Shown here in pieces: positions 17,701-22,087 of a stretch of 22,087 nt of DNA (its first letter is position 1; every line of letters starts with the position of its first letter). The DNA is from an uncultured Bacteroidales bacterium. Its GTDB lineage: Bacteria; Bacteroidota; Bacteroidia; Bacteroidales; Paludibacteraceae. The stretch covers positions 1-22,087 of the forward strand of contig CADCCH010000036.1 in NCBI GenBank assembly GCA_902799875.1, in the 5' to 3' direction. Both the position numbers and the translations under genes were made by a program. The notes under the pieces were generated by a model that was not told the DNA's origin, ran no database searches, and worked only from the letters and a program-made list of their open reading frames with translations.

Positions 17701-20075
17701 TGAACCCTGCTTGGCGGTTCAAGAAATGGGAATATGACGGAGCTAAAATAACTATTACGACCGGAGGTTATACCTCGAAGACCATCCGGGTAAATGCGAC
17801 AGCTGATGCAACGATTACCGCTGTCTTTGAACCGCGCTTTGGTTTGATAGGCTCGCTTAATGAAGATGGCGATCCTGCTGGAGGTATGCCGAATAAAGAT
17901 GGGAAGACATGGGGTGATGTGCGTTCTGAAGATTATGAGGCAGACTTTGAGGTAATCTCTTTCACAGCAGTAGGTACCGGGGAAGGAACCGGTGTTGATT
18001 TGCGATGCACGCGTACCTTGGAATCCAATAAACAATATAAGTTCCAAATCGTAGACCGTGCAACGGTCGGACGTGACCGTTTCTGTTTGGCCGCTAATGG
18101 AAGTACGTTGTTGGAGGCGAATGAAAGTATTACCCTTAATTATAAAGAGCAGTTAAATGCTAATGTGTTGATCAATACGATCGGCTATGGAGAATACACA
18201 TTCAGAATTACCAATATCGCAGCTACTACCTATAATCCGACAGTAACGGTTGATAGACCTACTGACTCTAAACAACTGACTTTGAAGTGCGGCTATTCGA
18301 TTGATGCTGCGAGCGCTGTTACGCTCGGTACCGCTGGCGGTACGGCTATGGGTCACACAGATGAAGGCGGGGATGGATTTGATATCTCAGATGGAGGATT
18401 CTTTAAAAGCGGAAGTCATATAACCTTTACTGCTACTCCGGCGACGGGATATGTATTTGAAGGATGGTATACCGACAATACCTACGGAACTCGTTTCGCG
18501 ACAGATAATCCGATGACCATGACTGAAGGAACAAATGCTAACGTGACCGTTTATGCGCGGTTTATAGAGAAGACTAACACTTTCACCGATGGAGCAAGTA
18601 CCGGCTATTGGAACAACACATCCAACTGGTCGCTCGGCTCGTTACCTACCATTAATGAGCGTGTAGTAATTACCAAACCTGTTACGGTCGATATCGCTCA
18701 TGCTACGGCCAAACGTATTATCCTGGATCAAAACAGCCACACCGGTAAACTGACCATTCAGGCCAACAAGGGTCTGGAGGTAGTAGGTACAATCACGCGT
18801 ACCACAGATGGCTCGAACCGCTTGGCAACCCGTCCGGAAGATCTCATCTTGGAGTCCTCGTCCGCAGGAAACGCATCGCTGATCTTCAATAACAGCAATA
18901 GTTGTCAAGCAACGGTACAGATGTACTCCATCGGAGATATTGATGGTGATAAATGGAATTGGCAATTCATGGGCACGCCGTTCACCAGTGCGAACGCACT
19001 CTACAGCTACTACGGCTCGTATCTCTATGAATGGAAAGCAGGCGGTTACTGGGACGCTGTAGCGAACGGCGGTACGATGACTCCGTTCACCGGTTACTGT
19101 ATCACGCAAGACGATCCTACCTATTATGTCATGGACGGTACGCTCAACCCGAATAGCGATGTCAATATCAGCATTCCGGCAAGCAAAGAGTTTGTGATGG
19201 CGAATAGCTGGTCGGCTCCGATTAGTGTACATAACTTCACGAGTACAACCTTGCCGCTGGATGACAAGACCATCTATCTGTTCAATACCGGATTCGCTCC
19301 GGAAGAAAGTGGTGACGCAAAACAAGGTACTGCCGCTGGTACATATATCGCTATGCCTATCAGTTCTGCGATCTATACCGGCAACTACCTGATCGCTCCG
19401 ATGGAAGGCTTCTATGTGGATAATAGAGGCCATGATGCGGCTACCATCACGCTCAAATATAACGAGTTGGTTCGTCCGCAGGTTAGCCGTGACATCGTAG
19501 CAGGCGCAATGCATGCACCGAAACGTGCTGTTGCAGCGGAGAATGAACCTGCGGTGATGAAGATCAAAGCAACCGGTTCACGGTACAGCGAGCGGATAGT
19601 GATTCTGGAGCGCGAAGACTTCTCGGCTGGCTTCGACAACGGATGGGACGGTAAGAACCTCAACGAACCGGGTGTGGCACCGATCCTCTATGCCCTGCGC
19701 GAAGACGGTACCAAGGATGCCGTAAGCGCTATCCCGACATATGAAGGAACGGTAGTCGGCTTCCGCCAAGGCGAGGACAACCAATACACCTTCTCGTTCA
19801 ATTATGACGGTGAGGACATCTGGTACCTCAATGACCTCAAGGAAGAGAAGAGCACACTGATTGATGCAGCGAACACCTACTCGTTTGTGGCTGAGGCCGG
19901 TGACGCAGAGGCACGCTTTATCATCAGCGCAACGCCGATACAGAAACTGCCGACAGGCATTGGCAATGATGCGAATGATGCAATGGCGAAGGTGCGCAAG
20001 CTCATCATCAACGACCAACTCTTTATCATCCGGGCAGGTCGTATGTATAACGCAGTAGGTTCAATCGTAAAATAA
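14778..20075 (+). CDS. Giant secreted multi-module repeat protein with InlB-type repeats and shared C-terminal tail
   Basis: A 1765-residue exported protein of unknown function, probably surface-displayed. A signal peptide ends near GESWA (residue about 32). Visible modules: a glycan-binding-like beta-sandwich (about 33-135, MYLAGTMNSWAQ to HHFSVYYP); a second similar one (about 443-548); InlB-like or divergent InlB repeats with G-W/F-T/D-x-W patterns (about 390-440, 550-630, 765-840, 840-926 and 1165-1260); another sandwich after FGLIGSLNE (about 1017-1158); then from about 1270 a stretch beginning TGYWNNTSNWSLGSLP that looks beta-helical. The tail KLIINDQLFIIRAGRMYN to GSIVK matches those of the proteins ending at 862 and 12984. 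No catalytic motif is seen. Roles in adhesion or glycan binding are inferred. The 5' third looks more AT-rich than the 3' third. A strong ribosome site for the next gene follows directly. No clear promoter is seen upstream. Confidence 0.88.
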   Translation: MEKQMKLLTCLTKPLVLFVLLFTLGVGESWADMYLAGTMNSWAQTDATKFVDNKIEVTLDAETTYTFKIVDGDKWRSCDASITNTTLNYVLDKENVDGHNISITTGEAGTYIFQYSWYDDKHHFSVYYPQSRLKKNTVLYFDGRNSTKGWGTYTWGARFFYKYYDSGGDHSNLDCTSAVEDYVHYTTVPNHDYLGQIQVERKDPNNMGGTRWNYAAVCCAYNRANSGQNCMAISDDNKGWDDNFTPIWTTYCPPISSVTMTDNGSTLYGGNGSAGTPYLIEAGDPIRVHVTEAVSAVDDGNMIANYQFKDGASNIGDEGIGTSASKTSGSSGTTHTIIVEARNKYNGAAGTLARCTLYYETKTVYTGLSVAKSGDDSKASAPTISQTWAIATNSVTVTATVPDGYRFTGWTSSNGSFGDATALSTTFTPTADNAVATATYALRWAIATSYDSWNTNDHIIGNISTSAGVTSGYVDITLPANTDYELKVFDKTNHWLGHTTSGVTLTYSNSGTKYAMAEGNYNLGFTTAGAGSYRFTWDITNSKVSVTYPTSYYVTAAGNPAAGGTVTPSSATYMSTSVGGEITATPNYSHYFNGWTSSAGGTFTSASSATTTFKPASAAATVTGAFPERTAFIEGNFQIYNSTRATRTKTGDSWQDASTAIKMTYDAGNNRYYLHTYSTPTELREQLNNAGAFFYVKTSTSSSSIADAATYKAYNSAAQSLSEYGSSHSLLVTTGESEHGFKFTGSEDGYVIIYFNGTSVWYELECALSYYGGDGATGDAPAARTYYAYGSNQTAAANTYSKTGYTFDHWDTASDDSGSDYDAGATDVAMNAHEVCLHAMWTINNHDITYTAPSNGSYTIKAGDASAVSENVGDVDYSTTVTLAATPASGYSFSSWSLTGATAADASSANTTFSMPDNDVTVAASFTEDKHTVTVEVGSAGGGVFSYGGSSSLTTTNISGIGISTATGDIVVDSMNPAWRFKKWEYDGAKITITTGGYTSKTIRVNATADATITAVFEPRFGLIGSLNEDGDPAGGMPNKDGKTWGDVRSEDYEADFEVISFTAVGTGEGTGVDLRCTRTLESNKQYKFQIVDRATVGRDRFCLAANGSTLLEANESITLNYKEQLNANVLINTIGYGEYTFRITNIAATTYNPTVTVDRPTDSKQLTLKCGYSIDAASAVTLGTAGGTAMGHTDEGGDGFDISDGGFFKSGSHITFTATPATGYVFEGWYTDNTYGTRFATDNPMTMTEGTNANVTVYARFIEKTNTFTDGASTGYWNNTSNWSLGSLPTINERVVITKPVTVDIAHATAKRIILDQNSHTGKLTIQANKGLEVVGTITRTTDGSNRLATRPEDLILESSSAGNASLIFNNSNSCQATVQMYSIGDIDGDKWNWQFMGTPFTSANALYSYYGSYLYEWKAGGYWDAVANGGTMTPFTGYCITQDDPTYYVMDGTLNPNSDVNISIPASKEFVMANSWSAPISVHNFTSTTLPLDDKTIYLFNTGFAPEESGDAKQGTAAGTYIAMPISSAIYTGNYLIAPMEGFYVDNRGHDAATITLKYNELVRPQVSRDIVAGAMHAPKRAVAAENEPAVMKIKATGSRYSERIVILEREDFSAGFDNGWDGKNLNEPGVAPILYALREDGTKDAVSAIPTYEGTVVGFRQGEDNQYTFSFNYDGEDIWYLNDLKEEKSTLIDAANTYSFVAEAGDAEARFIISATPIQKLPTGIGNDANDAMAKVRKLIINDQLFIIRAGRMYNAVGSIVK

Positions 20076-20080
20076 GGAGG
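20074..20080 (+). promoter_or_regulatory. Strong ribosome binding site of the 101-residue protein
   Basis: AAGGAGG begins inside the stop codon of the giant gene and ends 8 bases before ATG 20089. It supports translation of the small gene and its coupling to the giant gene. Confidence 0.6.
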
Positions 20081-20088
20081 GCACAACT

Positions 20089-20394
20089 ATGGATAACTAC
20101 AATCAGTATCAGACAATGAGCACTACGGTGCCTTCCGCTTCGTTCCAGTCAACAAGCACAATGACCGCTTCCGGTAGTTCCTATTCGTCCCAACCTACGA
20201 TTGGTTCGGACGGTGTGGCAACGATGGGCGAGACCTATACTTCTTCCCAACCGGCCGGAGGACCACGAAGAATCGTAACTCCGGGTGCCGGCGGAATCCA
20301 GCAACCTATCGGCGATGCACTCTTCCCGCTTCTTCTCTTCGCTTTGGCATACGGCGCGTGGATACTCACCCGCCGCAAAAAAATAGATTACTGA
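20089..20394 (+). CDS. Small Ser/Thr-rich protein with a C-terminal sorting-signal-like membrane tail
   Basis: A 101-residue protein that I cannot assign to a characterised family. Residues 1-70 are low in charge and rich in Ser, Thr, Gln and Gly (ASFQSTSTMTASGSSYSSQ) with a GGPRRIVTPG segment. Residues 73-80 are PIGDALFP, then a hydrophobic stretch to about 93 and RRKK at 95-98. The arrangement of short motif, hydrophobic helix and basic end recalls LPXTG and PEP-CTERM sorting tails, though the motif is neither. There is no N-terminal signal peptide, so it may insert as a tail-anchored protein. It begins 13 bp after the giant secreted protein with a strong ribosome site and ends 17 bp before the transporter, so the three form an operon. 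It may assist display of the giant protein; this is inference only. Confidence 0.75.
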   Translation: MDNYNQYQTMSTTVPSASFQSTSTMTASGSSYSSQPTIGSDGVATMGETYTSSQPAGGPRRIVTPGAGGIQQPIGDALFPLLLFALAYGAWILTRRKKIDY

Positions 20395-20411
20395 AAACTG
20401 ATTACGGAATG

Positions 20412-21665
20412 ATGAATACGAAAAAAATTGATTCCTTGCGAATCATTACCATCATCGCGATGATGTTCTTATACGCGATGATCTCGTTTGTAACGAATTT
20501 AGCTGCTCCGGTCGGTAAGATCTGGGGAGCCTCGTTTGATGACCCTGCGCAAGCAGAAAGAATGGGTATGTTGGGAAATCTTTTCAATTTCCTGGCTTAT
20601 CTCATCATGGGTATCCCAGCCGGTAATTTCCTGGCTAAGTACGGCTACAAGAAAACAGCTCTAACGGCGATCTTCTTAGGCTTCGTAGGTATCTGCATCC
20701 AGTGGGCAAGCGGTATGTTCGATAGCTTCTATATCTATCTGACCGGCGCACTCATCTGCGGCTTCTGCGTCTGTATGCTGAACACGGTAGTGAACCCGAT
20801 GCTCAACCTCTTAGGAGGTGGAGGTAACCGCGGAAACCAGTTGAACATGATCGGCGGTACGCTGAACTCCCTCTCCGGTGCGCTGACCCCGATGCTCGTT
20901 GGTGCCATCATAGGTGAGAGCCTCGCAGGCAAGGAGATTGACGATGTGAATGTGGTTCTCTATGTCGCGATGGCTGTCTTTGCGGTTGTCTATCTCGTCA
21001 TCCGTCTTACGCCTATCGCTGAACCGGCCGGCGCCGGCCAGCAAGTGACGTACGAGCGTAGTCCGTGGGCTTTTCGTCATCTGACCTTAGGTGTGATCGC
21101 TATCTTCTTCTATGTCGGTGTAGAGGTTGGTATTCCTGCGACGCTCATCTCTTATCTGATGCCGAAAGTAGGTTTCGCGGCTGCCGGACTCATTGCCGGT
21201 CGTTACTGGATTCTGATGCTGGTCGGCCGATTCATCGGTTCCGCTATCGGCGGTAAGGTAAGCAGCCGTACTATGGTGCTCTGTGTGGCTTCCGTCGCTA
21301 TTGCACTGATGGTCGCAGCGATGCTGATTGGAGATAGCATCATGGCCAAAACAATTATCAAAGGCGAAGTGATGGCGGTTCCTCTTGCTTCTACCTTACT
21401 CGTCCTCTGCGGCCTCTGCACCTCCGTCATGTGGGGATGTATCTTCAATATGGCTACGGAAGGACTGGGTAAATATACAGCGAAAGCATCCGGTATCTTC
21501 ATGATGATGGTCGTAGGCGGGGGTGTGTTGCCGTACCTGCAGAGCGTCGTAGCAGCCCATAACTGCCTCATCAGTTATATTGTTCCTGTCATAGGGGTAG
21601 CCTATATCTTATCCTACGCTTTGTGGGGTAGTCGAAATATTAATCCGGATATTAAGAAGGATTAA
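20412..21665 (+). CDS. FHS-family (FucP/GluP-like) major facilitator sugar transporter
   Basis: Inner-membrane sugar:proton symporter-like protein of 418 residues with about twelve hydrophobic segments. ATG 20412 is chosen (20409 is equivalent); the frame runs back to 20358 but that would overlap the preceding gene and add a hydrophilic stretch absent from the family. Recognisable features are the first helix RIITIIAMMFLYAMISF, the TM2-3 loop MGIPAGNFLAKYGYKKT, the conserved VNPMLNLLGGGGNRGNQLN segment of Bacteroidota FHS transporters, and a C-terminal half beginning about residue 225 with WAFRHLTLGVIAIFFYVGVE. The substrate is probably a monosaccharide such as glucose, which would fit import of the product of the dextran locus, but it lies in a different operon, so that link is only inferred. 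A terminator follows at 21699-21730. Confidence 0.88.
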   Translation: MNTKKIDSLRIITIIAMMFLYAMISFVTNLAAPVGKIWGASFDDPAQAERMGMLGNLFNFLAYLIMGIPAGNFLAKYGYKKTALTAIFLGFVGICIQWASGMFDSFYIYLTGALICGFCVCMLNTVVNPMLNLLGGGGNRGNQLNMIGGTLNSLSGALTPMLVGAIIGESLAGKEIDDVNVVLYVAMAVFAVVYLVIRLTPIAEPAGAGQQVTYERSPWAFRHLTLGVIAIFFYVGVEVGIPATLISYLMPKVGFAAAGLIAGRYWILMLVGRFIGSAIGGKVSSRTMVLCVASVAIALMVAAMLIGDSIMAKTIIKGEVMAVPLASTLLVLCGLCTSVMWGCIFNMATEGLGKYTAKASGIFMMMVVGGGVLPYLQSVVAAHNCLISYIVPVIGVAYILSYALWGSRNINPDIKKD

Positions 21666-21698
21666 TTCTTGTTTTTCATAATATTTTGTATCTTTTGT

Positions 21699-21730
21699 CC
21701 CCGCCTCACGTGAGTGTCGCGGGGATTTTT
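21699..21730 (+). terminator. Rho-independent terminator after the transporter gene
   Basis: CCCCGC (21699-21704) pairs with GCGGGG (21719-21724), and the loop contains the palindrome CTCACGTGAG. ATTTTT follows. It lies 33 bases past the stop. Confidence 0.75.
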
Positions 21731-21732
21731 CG

Positions 21733-21798
21733 TAAGTATGCCGGAGGCACACTCTTGGACACGTCGTCCCTGAGAAATCCCGCCTTCCGGGGTACTTA
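21733..21798 (+). other. Imperfect long-range inverted repeat preceding the 84-residue gene (possible structured leader)
   Basis: TAAGTA (21733-21738), CCGGA (21741-21745) and GGC can pair with GCC, TCCGG and TACTTA of 21782-21798, and an inner GGAC/GTCC hairpin lies at 21757-21769. The right arm runs into the ATG at 21798, so folding could mask the start codon. No known riboswitch class is recognised. Confidence 0.35.
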
Positions 21799-22052
21799 TG
21801 ACAAAATATCAGTATTTGCTCAGCAAAAAAGAAAGTGGAGAACTGAGCATTCTCTTCAACGATTTCGAGCTTCCGCTCAAGTTTCAGCAATGGATGGAGA
21901 TTTATGAATACCATCTGGAACATCCGGGGCTGAATTACATCCAACTTTCGAACGACAAAAAATGTGGCACGACAACAATCTGTCGTGCCTTATCGTTTAT
22001 GAATCAGGAAGTTAGATGGTCATTCCCAATTTTGGGAACGGATATTTCCTAA
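21798..22052 (+). CDS. Small putative helix-turn-helix protein
   Basis: An 84-residue protein beginning MTKYQYLLSKKESG. It is hydrophilic, without signal or membrane segment. Residues about 45-68 (HPGLNYIQLSNDKKCGTTTI and CRALSFMNQ) look like an HTH of the kind that uses repeated phage- or sigma-like helices, so a DNA-binding role is possible. I do not recognise a named family. It has no clear ribosome site, as is common in Bacteroidota, and its ATG lies at the edge of an inverted repeat. It is followed by a promoter-like element for an off-window gene. Coding status is likely rather than certain. Confidence 0.6.
   Translation: MTKYQYLLSKKESGELSILFNDFELPLKFQQWMEIYEYHLEHPGLNYIQLSNDKKCGTTTICRALSFMNQEVRWSFPILGTDIS
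22023..22038. repeat. 16-bp palindrome at the 3' end of the small HTH gene
   Basis: TTCCCAA and TTGGGAA flank TT. It lies within the last codons of the 84-residue gene, 23 bases before the TACCTTTG element, and could be an operator for the next gene. Confidence 0.4.
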
Positions 22053-22060
22053 AAAAGCAG

Positions 22061-22068
22061 TACCTTTG
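22061..22068 (+). promoter_or_regulatory. Promoter -7-like element for a gene beyond the window
   Basis: TACCTTTG followed by GCACCGG matches the -7 motif and context of the promoters at 932-963 and 13188-13219. A TTTG at the usual 19-21 base spacing is not present, so only the -7 part is supported. Confidence 0.45.
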
Positions 22069-22087
22069 CACCGGATTCCAAAAATAG

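Noticed and set aside
18642..19514. Long minus-strand open frame of 290 codons opposite the giant gene
   Set aside because: It is antisense to a strongly supported frame, without signal, domain motif or promoter of its own.

Overview
The window looks like a chromosomal segment of a gut-type Bacteroidales bacterium (phylum Bacteroidota). The evidence is a SusC/SusD pair, a SusE-position lipoprotein, GH66 and GH97 glycosidases, and promoters of the Bacteroidota type (TTTG, about 20 bp, then TAnnTTTG) at 932-963, 2536-2568 and 13188-13219. Every gene I support lies on the + strand. Genus cannot be decided from the sequence.

Region 1 (1-930) is the 3' end of a secreted protein, probably a polysaccharide-active enzyme, ending in a short C-terminal tail and a rho-independent terminator. 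Region 2 (932-12984) is a polysaccharide utilization locus. It starts with a membrane-spanning SusR-like regulator (971-2428) that has its own promoter and terminator. A promoter at 2536-2568 then drives SusC-like porin, SusD-like lipoprotein, SusE-like glycan-binding lipoprotein, GH66 endo-dextranase and GH97 alpha-glucosidase, probably followed by a secreted two-module glycan-binding protein (12160-12984). Gene order and families predict use of dextran or another alpha-1,6-glucan: surface cutting by GH66, capture by SusD/SusE, import by SusC, then periplasmic trimming to glucose by GH97. The SusC gene as given is broken near 5018: a conserved block of roughly 35-40 residues is missing and the reading frame changes.

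Region 3 (12985-14740) holds a GC-rich double hairpin, two 33-bp palindromes, a promoter, and a stand-alone AAA ATPase with a nuclease-like C-terminal domain, closed by a terminator. Region 4 (14778-21730) reads as a second operon: a 1765-residue secreted repeat protein, a 101-residue protein ending in a sorting-signal-like tail (PIGD motif, hydrophobic stretch, RRKK), and an FHS-family sugar transporter, then a terminator. Region 5 (21731-22087) has a structured leader, an 84-residue putative HTH protein, and a promoter-like element for a gene beyond the window.

The most interesting thread is that three separate secreted proteins (ends at 862, 12984 and 20075) share the same roughly 25-residue C-terminal tail, and the largest is followed 13 bp later by the small membrane-tail protein. 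This suggests a common export or anchoring route that should be compared with the type IX secretion system.
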